NCBI GenBank assembly: GCA_900552565.1
Contig: USAK01000011.1
Coordinates: 1-50,504, forward strand
From: an uncultured Selenomonas sp.
GTDB lineage: Bacteria; Bacillota; Negativicutes; Selenomonadales; Selenomonadaceae
DNA length: 50,504 nucleotides
Reading direction: 5' to 3'
Position numbers and translations under genes: made by a program. Positions 25,317 through 33,780 of the stretch are shown piece after piece. The first letter of the stretch is position 1, and every line of letters starts with the position of its first letter. The notes beneath the pieces are model-generated. The model was not told the origin of the DNA and ran no database searches. It was given only the letters and a program-made list of their open reading frames with translations.

Positions 25317-25380
25317 GCGCAGTTTAGCTGTAACCTTGTAACATCATGTCCGATGATGTAGAATAAATACAGAAGCTCGA

Positions 25381-25407
25381 AAACCGCAGGTTCGCCTGCG
25401 GTTTTTT
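25381..25407 (+). terminator. Terminator after nrdD
   Basis: AACCGCAGG-TTCG-CCTGCGGTT stem with a T-run. Confidence 0.92.
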
Positions 25408-25439
25408 GTTCATTGCTGAAGCTATGAGGAGGAATCAAG

Positions 25440-25811
25440 ATGAAAGTCATCCATACGAATCAGGCACCGGCTGCTGTCGGTCCGTACAGTCAGGCCATTG
25501 AAGCGGGCGGCGTGCTCTACTGCTCGGGGCAGATTGCCATCAATCCGGCCGAGGGCAAGATTGTCGCGACGACGATTGAGGAGCAGGCTGAGCAGTGCTG
25601 CAAAAATGTCGAGGCCGTGCTCAAAGAAGCTGGCACGGATATGAACCATGTTGTCAAGACGACGTGCTTCCTGGCAGAAATCGCTGACTTCAAGGCCTTC
25701 AATGAAGTCTATGCCAAACATTTCATCTCGAAACCGGCCAGAAGCTGCGTGGCTGTCAAAGACCTGCCGGCCGGCGCCCTCTGCGAAGTCGAGGTTACGG
25801 CGGTTCTCTGA
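25440..25811 (+). CDS. ridA: RidA-family enamine/imine deaminase
   Basis: The 123-residue protein carries the RidA (YjgF/YER057c/UK114) pattern: GPYSQAIEAGG near 15-25, SGQIAI near 30-35, VVKTTCFLAEI, and the C-terminal PARSCVAVKDLPAGALCEVEVTAV with the conserved Arg and Glu of the inter-subunit active site. It hydrolyses reactive enamine/imine intermediates produced by PLP enzymes. AGGAGGA is seven bases upstream of ATG. It stands alone between two terminators, so it is monocistronic. Confidence 0.95.
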   Translation: MKVIHTNQAPAAVGPYSQAIEAGGVLYCSGQIAINPAEGKIVATTIEEQAEQCCKNVEAVLKEAGTDMNHVVKTTCFLAEIADFKAFNEVYAKHFISKPARSCVAVKDLPAGALCEVEVTAVL

Positions 25812-25840
25812 TTGCCCATATTGATTCTGATGTTAAGAAG

Positions 25841-25874
25841 AACGGTTGCTGTTTTTAAACGGCAGCCGTTTTTT
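25841..25874 (+). terminator. Terminator after ridA
   Basis: AACGGTTGC and GCAGCCGTT (one G-T pair) followed by a T-run. Confidence 0.85.
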
Positions 25875-26013
25875 ATCTGAAGAATCCCTTAATCTTTTAA
25901 TGTATGGGGCCGTATCTTTAAATATGAAAGTTTCATCCTAAAAGAAAACCGAAGTAAGGATTAAACTTCTGATAAAAATAATCAAAACAGGCTTCGGACC
26001 GTAATATTTGTGC

Positions 26014-26019
26014 TATACT
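26014..26019 (+). promoter_or_regulatory. -10-like TATACT just before truncated ompA
   Basis: TATACT lies 13 bp from the ATG, with no good -35. It may be the original promoter of the OmpA gene left adjacent to the body of the gene after deletion. Confidence 0.35.
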
Positions 26020-26032
26020 AACGAGTTAGAGG

Positions 26033-27031
26033 ATGGCAAGCGCTGCTCCGCAGACGGAATGGCAGCAGGGCGAATGGCAGCTCGACCTCGGCGCTTGGGC
26101 ACCGAAGGCTAAGACGGCTGGCCTCGACAGCAGCTCGAAATGGAATTTCAATGGCGGTCTCGGCTATGCTCTGTCCGACAAATGGGCACTGCGCTATGAC
26201 TACCATGGCCTCAAGACGAAGATGGACGACTTCAAGACGACGGGCAATGAGCACGAAGTCAACCTCGCTTACAGCCTCGGCAAGAACGCCGCAGTCTTCG
26301 CTGGCTGGAACCGCATCGGCAATAAGTTCGACAACTCCCTGAAGGGCTTCAAGGACACGACGAACAACGTTGCTCAGCTCGGTCTCGCTACGAAGTTTGA
26401 CCTCGCTAAAAATCTTGCCTTCTACGCTGACGGTGCTGTCGGCACGAAGAAGACGTCCCTGTGGGAAGCAGGTCTTGCTTACACGATCAACAACGATTGG
26501 GACCTCAACGCTGGCTATCGTTACCTCGACACGAAGCTCGATGAAGACAACAACATCAAGTATCGCGGCTTCCTCGTTGGCCTGAGCTATCGCTTCGGCG
26601 GCCACAAGGCAGCTCCGGCACCGGCTCCGATCCCAGCGCCAGAGCCAGTTGCTCCGGTTGTTGAGACGCCGGCCGTACCGCAGCACGTCTACAACGACTA
26701 TTATGTTGACAGCATTCACTTCGCTTCCGACGTTGACACGCCGCTGGCTTCCGAGTCCCAGAAACTCCAGAACTTCGTTGCTGTCGCTAAGGCTCATCCG
26801 GATTCCACGTTCAAGCTCATCGGCAATACGGACTCCGATGCTTCGCAGGCTTACAACGAAGACCTCTCGAAACGCCGTGTCGAGAATGTTGCTAAGTACG
26901 CGGAAGACAATGGCGTCAGCGGCAGCCGCCTGAACCTCAACTACAAGGGCGAGAACACCCCGGTTGCTTCGAACGCAACGGAGCAGGGCAAGGCTGATAA
27001 CCGCCGCGTTGATATCTGGGAGCACAAATAA
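26033..27031 (+). CDS. OmpA-family outer membrane protein, 5'-truncated (no signal peptide)
   Basis: The 332-residue frame starts MASAAPQTEWQQGEWQ, where ASA-AP reads like the end of a signal peptide; the hydrophobic part is missing and an in-frame TAG lies two codons upstream. The rest is a normal OmpA design: an 8-strand barrel (about 10-190), a Pro/Ala linker (about 195-225), and an OmpA_C peptidoglycan-binding domain (about 225-332) with NEDLSKRRVENV and DNRRVDIW carrying the Asp and Arg that hold diaminopimelate. A TATACT box lies only 14 bp before ATG and there is no spaced Shine-Dalgarno. A deletion or assembly error seems to have removed the leader and signal sequence, so the gene is probably not expressed as a functional outer membrane protein. 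Confidence 0.8.
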   Translation: MASAAPQTEWQQGEWQLDLGAWAPKAKTAGLDSSSKWNFNGGLGYALSDKWALRYDYHGLKTKMDDFKTTGNEHEVNLAYSLGKNAAVFAGWNRIGNKFDNSLKGFKDTTNNVAQLGLATKFDLAKNLAFYADGAVGTKKTSLWEAGLAYTINNDWDLNAGYRYLDTKLDEDNNIKYRGFLVGLSYRFGGHKAAPAPAPIPAPEPVAPVVETPAVPQHVYNDYYVDSIHFASDVDTPLASESQKLQNFVAVAKAHPDSTFKLIGNTDSDASQAYNEDLSKRRVENVAKYAEDNGVSGSRLNLNYKGENTPVASNATEQGKADNRRVDIWEHK

Positions 27032-27055
27032 TCATCCCTCTGCATCATGCATAAA

Positions 27056-27093
27056 AATAACCCAGTCGGGAAATCCCGCTGGGTTATTTTTTA
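27056..27093. terminator. Terminator after ompA
   Basis: AATAACCCAG-T-CGGGA and TCCCG-CTGGGTTATT pair with a T-run at right; it serves the ompA gene and possibly the convergent small membrane gene. Confidence 0.88.
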
Positions 27094-27100
27094 TTGCGGC

Positions 27101-27433
27101 TCAGCCAAAAATCTGAAAGTAGAGGACGATGAAGAACAGCGCAATCGCGAAGCCGATGCTGATGGCGCTGGCGCGTTCAACGAAGACAGCCTGCACTTCC
27201 GTGAGTTTGGCATGACGGCGCACATACGTCAGGATGAGCGAGGCAGTCAGCAGGATGTACATCGTGCGGTTCATGTTGTCGAAGTTAGCCCAGCCGACCA
27301 CACAGACGACAGCGGTCAGCGCGATGAGGATGAGGATGGGATAATCTTTGCCGATTTTTGGCTCTTTTTTCTTATCATCTGGTTTGTTCTTTTCATAAAG
27401 CTTCTTCTGGAGCTTCTTATACTGATTTGCCAT
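27101..27433 (-). CDS. Small membrane protein of unknown function
   Basis: A 110-residue protein beginning MANQYKKLQKKLYEKNK, with a highly charged, lysine-rich N-terminal third and three hydrophobic helices (about 32-48, 54-72, 86-108). I do not recognise the family. The start at 27433 is chosen over 27454 because AGGGA lies at suitable distance. It is convergent with ompA, sharing its terminator region. The codon pattern and conserved-looking layout support a real gene. Confidence 0.65.
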   Translation of the reverse strand: MANQYKKLQKKLYEKNKPDDKKKEPKIGKDYPILILIALTAVVCVVGWANFDNMNRTMYILLTASLILTYVRRHAKLTEVQAVFVERASAISIGFAIALFFIVLYFQIFG

Positions 27434-27543
27434 GGAAATTCCCTGCCTTTGCATTTACATATAATCACCCCATATTATACCGTTTTGTAAACTTTTTTGC
27501 AAAAAGAATTGCAGGAGACGAGGATGATTGTTAAAATATAAGG

Positions 27544-27583
27544 TACAGCTTTTATGTAATCGCATAGCATTTGTAAAGCTGTA
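27544..27583. promoter_or_regulatory. Inverted repeat upstream of the sigma-54-type regulator
   Basis: TACAGCTTT and AAAGCTGTA are perfect 9-bp arms separated by 22 bp, about 80 bp before the gene. It is a possible autoregulatory site or leader hairpin. Confidence 0.4.
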
Positions 27584-27662
27584 AACAACCGTCTGCTTAG
27601 CAGATATTTATCATAAATATATCCAAAAAGAACAATCTGACAAATATATAGGGGGGATTTTC

Positions 27663-29579
27663 ATGATAAGAGAACATCGCAGCCGTTCGAAGCTCGAGGG
27701 CTATTATCGCAAGTTTGTGGAAGAGGGCGTACTCGACCCAAACGTTCATCCGTGGGTGGCAGAGTCGTGGCAGAAAAGCCGTGAACTCGGTATCGGCACG
27801 GAGAAGATGGATGTTTCGCGCAAGCTGCCAAAAGAGGAGTTTGCCAAGCTGCAGGCCAAGCACAAGGACGCGATTGATTATTTGAGCGGCCTCAGCGAGG
27901 ATATCCGCGAATTTTTCCAGGAGTACAATCTGTCGCTGCTGCTCATCGATTCGGACTGCCGCGTGCTCAAGAGCTATTCGCTGCCGTTTTATCAGATGAC
28001 GCCGGGCGAGATTGAGGGCGTGCGCGTCGGTATCGAAAATGTCGGCACGTCGAGCATCAGCGTGGCCTATGCACATCAGACGCCGTTCTGGATGTTCGGA
28101 CCGGAGATGTGGGTCAAGGAATGCCAGCTCGGCGATGCCTGCTCGGCTCCCATCAAGGTCAATGGGGAATTCCATTACATCATCACACTGGTCTCCATGG
28201 AGCAGGTGCCGATGCCGCAGGATGCCATCATCGCCCTGCTGCTGACGATGAAGAATGCGCTGGAGGAACATCTGTCCGAGTCGCTGCGCATTAAGGCCGA
28301 AGAGGCCATTCTCGATGCGACGCCGTTTGCCGTTTACCATGTCATGCCGGGCGGCGAGGTCGCCTATGCAAATAAACTCGGCCATACGCGTCTTGAGGGC
28401 ATCGGCGCTAAGAAGGGCGAGGGCAGGAAGTATACGTCGAATCTCAACGACGTCATCATGAACTATCAGCACACGCCAATCTACAAGGGCTTTAACGGCG
28501 TGCCTTCTTATAATAAAGAAGTCACGTGGATTACGCCGAAGAAGACGTATGAGGATATCACGACGGTCGTGCCGCTCGAGCGCGATGCCGACCGCGCCGT
28601 GGAATCCGTCGTCGTCGTCTCGATGCCGATTGAGGACCTGCGCACGCTCGTCGCGCACGCTGCCGGCTACACGGCTAAGTACAGCCTCAATTCGATGGTC
28701 GGCGAGGGCACGACGTTTGCGAGTGTCCGGGCTAAGGCCGCGCGCGTCGCGAAGAACAAGCATCATATCCTGATTCAGGGCGAAGCAGGCACGGGCAAGC
28801 AGCGCATGGCACATGGCATCCATCAGGCCAGCCCGCGTGCGGCAGGCCCGCTCATCACGCTGCGCTGCGGCGATGCGACGCAGGAAATCCTCGAGCAGGA
28901 GCTTTTCGGCATCGTCATGGGACCGGATGTCAGCCATCAGGGGCGTCTCGAGCTCGCTTCGGGCGGTACGCTGTTCCTCGATGAAATCGAGAAGATGCCG
29001 CGCACGATTGCTGTCGAGCTTGCTCATGCTCTCAAGACGGGTAAGACTCACCGCATCGGCGAAAATGTCGAACGCGATATCGATGTGCGCATCATCGCGG
29101 CCTGCGACAGCGACCTCAAGCGTCTGACGGAACGCGGCCTGTTCTCGCCGGAGCTCTATGAGATTGTCTCGAAGAGCGTTGTGCGCGTACCGCCTCTCCG
29201 CAGCCGCCGCGAAGATATCCCGAAACTTGCGGACCATATCGTTGCCGAACTGGCGGAACAGCATCAGATGAAGCCGAAGCGCATTCTGCCGGAGACGGCC
29301 GATATGCTGAAGCACTACGACTGGCCGGGCAATATCAAACAGCTGCAGAGCGTGCTTGAATACGCGTTCTTCAATACGCCAAAGGACACGATTGCCCCCG
29401 AGGACATCAGCCTCATGGGCGATGTCAAGCCCGACAACAAGTGGAAGGAAGACAAGGACGTCTTTGTCAAGGCATGGCAGGCTGCCGGCGGCAATGTCAG
29501 CCGCCTCGCGAACCTCCTGAATGTCAGCCGCGTGACGCTCTACCGTTACCTCAAGAAATACAATCTCGAGAAGAAATGA
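27663..29579 (+). CDS. AcoR/DhaR-like regulator with GAF, PAS and AAA+ domains, lacking GAFTGA
   Basis: A 638-residue protein: an N-terminal helical/GAF region (about 30-200), a PAS-like domain (about 212-325), an AAA+ module with Walker A GEAGTGK (373-379) and Walker B GGTLFLDEIE (434-443), and a C-terminal Fis-type HTH (about 600-635; NVSRLANLLNVSRVTLYRYL). Between ELFG and GRLELA the usual GAFTGA loop that contacts sigma-54 is replaced by the shorter IVMGPDVSHQ. Proteins such as DhaR and TyrR that lack the loop act with sigma-70. It probably senses a small metabolite; no target operon is adjacent. GGGGGGA precedes the ATG. Confidence 0.85.
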   Translation: MIREHRSRSKLEGYYRKFVEEGVLDPNVHPWVAESWQKSRELGIGTEKMDVSRKLPKEEFAKLQAKHKDAIDYLSGLSEDIREFFQEYNLSLLLIDSDCRVLKSYSLPFYQMTPGEIEGVRVGIENVGTSSISVAYAHQTPFWMFGPEMWVKECQLGDACSAPIKVNGEFHYIITLVSMEQVPMPQDAIIALLLTMKNALEEHLSESLRIKAEEAILDATPFAVYHVMPGGEVAYANKLGHTRLEGIGAKKGEGRKYTSNLNDVIMNYQHTPIYKGFNGVPSYNKEVTWITPKKTYEDITTVVPLERDADRAVESVVVVSMPIEDLRTLVAHAAGYTAKYSLNSMVGEGTTFASVRAKAARVAKNKHHILIQGEAGTGKQRMAHGIHQASPRAAGPLITLRCGDATQEILEQELFGIVMGPDVSHQGRLELASGGTLFLDEIEKMPRTIAVELAHALKTGKTHRIGENVERDIDVRIIAACDSDLKRLTERGLFSPELYEIVSKSVVRVPPLRSRREDIPKLADHIVAELAEQHQMKPKRILPETADMLKHYDWPGNIKQLQSVLEYAFFNTPKDTIAPEDISLMGDVKPDNKWKEDKDVFVKAWQAAGGNVSRLANLLNVSRVTLYRYLKKYNLEKK

Positions 29580-29627
29580 GATTGAAGCGCTAAGCAAGTA
29601 TAGATAGAAAGGATAAAGGAAAATATC

Positions 29628-30278
29628 GTGCGTTTAAGAAGAAAGCCGTGGGTGGATGAGGCCATCCATGAATTTGATGATTTTGTCGTGAGCCGCGACC
29701 AGCAGATTGGCGAGGAAAAGAAGGGCAAATGGGCGGAAATCTTTGGCCGTCAGGCCCCGCTGCATGTGGAACTCGGTACGGGCAAGGGCGATTTCATCAG
29801 CCAGCTCGCGGAGCTTCATCCGGAAATCAACTACATCGGCATTGAGATGCAGCAGGATGTGCTCTATTCGGCCGCAAAGAAGATTGCGGAGAAGGAGCTC
29901 AAGAATGTGCGCCTGCTCGTTTTTGACATCAATCACATCGAGGATATCTTTGCCGAGGGCGAAGTTGACCGTTTTTACATCAATTTCTGCGACCCGTGGC
30001 CGAAAAAACGCCATGCCAAGCGCCGCCTCACGCATGTGGGCTTCCTCGAAAAATATCGCCGCCTGCTCAAGAAGCCGGGCGAACTCCACTTCAAGACGGA
30101 TAACCGTCCTCTGTTTGACTTTTCGCTGGAACAGTTTGCAGAAGCGGGGCTTAAGGTGCAGGATATCTCGTACGACCTGCACGCAGAACATCGTCCGGAC
30201 AATATCATGACGGAGTATGAACGCAAGTTCAGCGGTTTCGGCGAGAAGATCAACCGCTGCGAAGTCATATTCGAATGA
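29628..30278 (+). CDS. trmB: tRNA (guanine-N7)-methyltransferase
   Basis: The 216-residue SAM-dependent enzyme begins MRLRRKPWVDEAI and has VELGTGKGDFI (SAM motif I, about 47-57), IGIEMQQDVLY, and the family signature FCDPWPKKRHAKRRL (about 119-133) with the catalytic region, ending TEYERKFSGFGEKI. It makes m7G46 in the variable loop of tRNAs. Start is GTG at 29628, with AAAGGA upstream. It lies 20 bp before the SEDS gene and is likely cotranscribed. Confidence 0.96.
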   Translation: MRLRRKPWVDEAIHEFDDFVVSRDQQIGEEKKGKWAEIFGRQAPLHVELGTGKGDFISQLAELHPEINYIGIEMQQDVLYSAAKKIAEKELKNVRLLVFDINHIEDIFAEGEVDRFYINFCDPWPKKRHAKRRLTHVGFLEKYRRLLKKPGELHFKTDNRPLFDFSLEQFAEAGLKVQDISYDLHAEHRPDNIMTEYERKFSGFGEKINRCEVIFE

Positions 30279-30297
30279 GGCTGAAGGGGGCATTTTG

Positions 30298-31479
30298 ATG
30301 CTGATTCGCAAAACGCCGTGGCGTAATGAATCAGAACCCGTCATTGTCATTATGGCGGTTCTGCTCCTGCTGGGAACCATCAATGTCTTCAGCTCGAGCT
30401 TCGTCCTCGCTACGACAAGCTTCAACAATCCGTATTATTTCCTCATCCGCCATGTCGTCTGGCTGATTCTGGGCATTGTCATCTGTGTCGTCTGCAGCCG
30501 CATCAATTATCACCGTTGGCAGGGCATCATCAAGTGGCTGCTGCCCATCACGGTCCTGGCACTCATACTGGTACTGGGCGTTGGTACGGTCGTCAATGGT
30601 GCAAGGCGCTGGCTGTCTTTTGCGGGCTTCAGCGTGCAGCCGGCGGAGTTTGCCAAGCTCACGGGCATCCTGCTCGCGGCAAAATTTCTGACGGTCATGA
30701 TGAAGAATGAGAAGAAAATCGACCTCCTGCGGGCTCTGCCGTATTGGATTATTTTTGGTATGGCGGCGCTTGTCGAGATGGAACCGGATATGGGCACGGC
30801 CTGTATCGTCTATGGCGTACCGTTCCTTATGGCCTTTCTGGTCGGCATTCCCTGGAAGCAGGTGAAGGGACTGTTCATCTTTGGCATTGTGGGCCTTGCC
30901 GTTCTCATCATCTGGCAGCCGTACCGCCTGCAGCGCGTGCTTACGACATTTGACCCGTGGAGCGATGCTCAGGGCGTCGGCTATCAGGCCGTGCAGTCGA
31001 TGTCGACCATCGGCTCGGGCGGACTCTGGGGCATGGGCCTTGGCGAAGGCGTCAGCAAGTACGAATATCTGCCAGAGGCTCATACGGACTTTGCCTTTGC
31101 CATCTTCGCACAGGAGCACGGGTATCTCGGCGTGCTGCTTGTCATATTCATGTTCTTCCTTCTGGCAGTCTGCTGCTACTACATTTCCTTACGGGCCCGC
31201 GATATCTACGGTCAGATTTTGACGCTCGGCATCATGCTGCTCGTCGTCGGTCAGGCCGTAGGCAACCTCTTCATGGTCAGCGGCATGTTCCCTGTCGTCG
31301 GTGTGCCGCTGCCGTTCATCAGCTACGGCGGTTCTTCCCTTCTCGTCACGATGGCCTCGATGGGGATTCTGCTCAACATCTGTCATCATGGCTTCCAGCC
31401 GCAGCATGAACATGAGCCTCTGCCAGAGCCGCCGGCGCCGAGAAAATCAACCGCGCCGCCGCTGCGTCTTGTCAAATGA
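30298..31479 (+). CDS. SEDS-family peptidoglycan glycosyltransferase (FtsW/RodA/SpoVE)
   Basis: The 393-residue protein has ten membrane helices and the SEDS signatures: NGARRWLSFAGFSVQPAEFAKL near 100-121, MEPDMGTA near 160, and LPEAHTDFAFAIFAQEHG near 260-277 where the Asp is the catalytic residue of RodA/FtsW. PFISYGGSS is near 340. It polymerises lipid II with a partner class B PBP. FtsW is slightly favoured over RodA by its short N-terminus and Pro-rich C-terminal tail, but context does not decide. The longer frame from 30217 overlaps trmB; GAAGGGGG supports ATG 30298. Confidence 0.9.
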   Translation: MLIRKTPWRNESEPVIVIMAVLLLLGTINVFSSSFVLATTSFNNPYYFLIRHVVWLILGIVICVVCSRINYHRWQGIIKWLLPITVLALILVLGVGTVVNGARRWLSFAGFSVQPAEFAKLTGILLAAKFLTVMMKNEKKIDLLRALPYWIIFGMAALVEMEPDMGTACIVYGVPFLMAFLVGIPWKQVKGLFIFGIVGLAVLIIWQPYRLQRVLTTFDPWSDAQGVGYQAVQSMSTIGSGGLWGMGLGEGVSKYEYLPEAHTDFAFAIFAQEHGYLGVLLVIFMFFLLAVCCYYISLRARDIYGQILTLGIMLLVVGQAVGNLFMVSGMFPVVGVPLPFISYGGSSLLVTMASMGILLNICHHGFQPQHEHEPLPEPPAPRKSTAPPLRLVK

Positions 31480-31609
31480 CCTAATAATCGGGGAGAAGAT
31501 GACACTTATTTTGACCGATTCATGCGCATTGTGTTACAATAAGGGATATAGACTATTCTATTAAGGAAACGTGTCATGTGCTTTTGAGATTTGAGAGAGG
31601 TGTTTGCGT

Positions 31610-32203
31610 TTGCGGAATCGATTTATTCTGATGATTTTCTTTACAGCGGCGTTCCTCCTGCTCTCCTTCACGACGGAAGCGATGGCTTCATCCATCCTCG
31701 TCCGGCAGGGATCCCGCGGTCCGGCAGTGCGTCAGGTGCAGACGCTGCTCATCGAGCAGGGCTGGCTGACAGGTGCTGCGGACGGCATTTGCGGCAATCA
31801 GACGGTCGCGGCCATCAAGTCGTTCCAGAAGGCCAACGGACTTGCCGCGGATGGCATCTGCGGCAATGGCACCTACTCGGTGCTTTCGGGCGGTCAGGAA
31901 TACCAGGGCTCTTCTGATGAAGACGGCACGGCCATGTACGTCAATGCCACGGGCTACAGCGCGTACGACCCGGGCAATTCAGCGTATACGGCTATGGGAA
32001 CGCATGTACGCCATGGTATTATCGCCGTGGACCCGAACATCATCCCTCTCGGCACACATGTTTATATTCCCGGTTACGGCGATGCCGTAGCTGAAGATGT
32101 CGGCGGCGCGATTCACGGACACCGCATTGATGTGGCTTTTGATACGAGGGCAGAGGCCCTTGCCTTTGGCCGTCAGGACATCGAGATTTACATCAAAGAC
32201 TGA
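31610..32203 (+). CDS. Secreted PG-binding and 3D-domain protein
   Basis: A 197-residue exported protein: a signal peptide (to about 26, SFTTEAMAS), a PG_binding_1 domain (about 30-85, with LVRQGSRGPAVRQVQTLL), and a C-terminal 3D domain (about 105-197) whose three Asp motifs are visible (VDPNIIPLGT, AEDVGGAIHG, RIDVAF). The 3D domain is related to MltA/RpfB-type double-psi barrels acting on peptidoglycan, suggesting a lytic transglycosylase-like wall role. The start is probably TTG 31610, given AGGTG at 31598-31602; TTG 31604 is possible. It follows the SEDS gene by about 130 bp with its own leader. Confidence 0.85.
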   Translation: MRNRFILMIFFTAAFLLLSFTTEAMASSILVRQGSRGPAVRQVQTLLIEQGWLTGAADGICGNQTVAAIKSFQKANGLAADGICGNGTYSVLSGGQEYQGSSDEDGTAMYVNATGYSAYDPGNSAYTAMGTHVRHGIIAVDPNIIPLGTHVYIPGYGDAVAEDVGGAIHGHRIDVAFDTRAEALAFGRQDIEIYIKD

Positions 32204-32241
32204 ATGTGACGGTATAAAAATTAAACAAGGCTTAGATATTG

Positions 32242-32266
32242 AACGCAGCTTCGGCTGCGTTTTTTA
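32242..32266 (+). terminator. Terminator after 3D-domain gene
   Basis: AACGCAGC-TTCG-GCTGCGTT stem and T-run. Confidence 0.92.
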
Positions 32267-32422
32267 TTTTTGTATACAATAAAATTGTAAAGCTATGCCG
32301 TTCTCAATGAACTTTTTCCTTCAATATTCCATTTCAACGATACACAAGCCAATGAAACTAGAAAAAGTCCGCTTTGGAAAAACAAAAACAGCTAATTTGT
32401 GCATTTTTTTAGCTCGAAACTA

Positions 32423-32451
32423 TTGACTATTGTAATGTTGTAAACTATAAT
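32423..32451 (+). promoter_or_regulatory. Promoter of the liv operon
   Basis: TTGACT (32423-32428), 17 bp, TATAAT (32446-32451): near-consensus. The 32267-32420 stretch before it is AT-rich and shows no gene. Confidence 0.82.
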
Positions 32452-32504
32452 AAGTTCATCGCAATAAAAGAATTGCTTTGGGAGAGAAAAAGGGAGGAAT
32501 TCAT

Positions 32505-33680
32505 ATGAAATTGAATTTCGGCAAGAAAGGTATGAAACTCGCCGGCGTCCTCATGGGCACGATGCTCATGGGCGGTGTGCTCGCTGGCTGCGGCGGTCAG
32601 TCGAACAGCAATGAAATCAAAGTTGGTGCCAACTTCGAGATGACAGGCAACGTAGCGAACTATGGTTCGGCATCGCTCGACGGCCTTAAGCTCGCCGTGG
32701 ACGAGATTAACGATGCCGGCGGCATCGACGGCAAGAAGATTACTCTGGTCACGGCGGATAACAAATCCGAGGCCTCGGAAGCCGTTAACGCAGCGACGAA
32801 GCTCATCTCGGATGACAAGGTATCCGTCCTCGTAGGACCGGCTGTCACGGCCAATGTCATCGCTGAGTCGCAGGTCGCTACGGACAACAAAGTTCCTATC
32901 ATCGCACCGGATGCTACGAGCCCGGATGTCACGGTTGAGAATGGCAAAGTTAAGCCGTTTGTCTTCCGCAGCTGCTTCATCGACCCGCAGCAGGGCACGG
33001 TCATGGCGAAGTTCGCCAGCGAGAACCTCAAGGCTAAGACGGCGGTCATCTACGTCGATAACAGCACGGACTATTCCAAGAGCCTCGGCAAAGTATTCAA
33101 GGAGAAATTTGAGGCTGCTGGCGGCAAAGTCGTCATGGAAGAAGCTTTCCTTGCAAAAGACCAGGACTTCAAGGCTACGCTGACGAAACTCAAGACGGCT
33201 AATGCTGATGTCATCTTCGTTCCAGCTTATTATGAAGAAGTCGGCAAGATTGTCAAGCAGGCCCGCGAGCTCGGCATCACCTGCCCAATCCTCGGTACGG
33301 ATGGCTGGGATGACCCGAAAGTCGCTGATATTGCCGGTGCAGATGCCCTGAACAACACGTATTTCTGCACGCATTACTCCGATAAGGATGAATCCGTAAA
33401 ACCGTTCGTTGAAGCTTTCAAGAATAAATACGGTCATATGCCGAATGTTTTCGCAGCTCTCGGCTACGATGCCGGTAAGATGCTCGCCGATGCCATCAAG
33501 CGCGCAGGCAGCAGCGACCCGGAGAAAATCCAGAAAGCTCTTGAAGAAACGAAGGACCTTCAGGTCGGTACTGGCACAATCACGATGGATAAGAACCACA
33601 ATCCAATCAAGCAGGCCGTCATCCTGCAGAACAAAGACGGCGACCGCGTGATGGTAGCCAAGATTATGCCTGAGGACTGA
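32505..33680 (+). CDS. livK: Branched-chain amino acid ABC transporter substrate-binding lipoprotein
   Basis: The 391-residue protein has a lipoprotein signal (MGGVLAGC, Cys at about 28) and a periplasmic-binding fold of the LivJ/LivK type (EIKVGANFEMTGNVANYG, then ITLVTADNKSEASEA). It delivers Leu/Ile/Val or related ligands to the LivHMGF complex. A longer in-frame start at 32478 is rejected because GGGAGGAATTCAT is correctly placed for ATG 32505. It heads the operon; a hairpin in the gap to livH can give excess binding protein over permease. Confidence 0.93.
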   Translation: MKLNFGKKGMKLAGVLMGTMLMGGVLAGCGGQSNSNEIKVGANFEMTGNVANYGSASLDGLKLAVDEINDAGGIDGKKITLVTADNKSEASEAVNAATKLISDDKVSVLVGPAVTANVIAESQVATDNKVPIIAPDATSPDVTVENGKVKPFVFRSCFIDPQQGTVMAKFASENLKAKTAVIYVDNSTDYSKSLGKVFKEKFEAAGGKVVMEEAFLAKDQDFKATLTKLKTANADVIFVPAYYEEVGKIVKQARELGITCPILGTDGWDDPKVADIAGADALNNTYFCTHYSDKDESVKPFVEAFKNKYGHMPNVFAALGYDAGKMLADAIKRAGSSDPEKIQKALEETKDLQVGTGTITMDKNHNPIKQAVILQNKDGDRVMVAKIMPED

Positions 33681-33697
33681 TGAAGAGTCCTGAACGG

Positions 33698-33732
33698 AAA
33701 AGCCTTCACCTCTCTTTGAGGGAGGGCTTTTC
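33698..33732 (+). terminator. Attenuator between livK and livH
   Basis: AAAAGCC and GGGCTTTT form a stem with a long loop and T-rich tail, a common way to set a high binding-protein to permease ratio. Confidence 0.65.
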
Positions 33733-33780
33733 TATTTCTTCGGAACATCATCTGCTATTATTATAGAAGGGAGCTATCCT

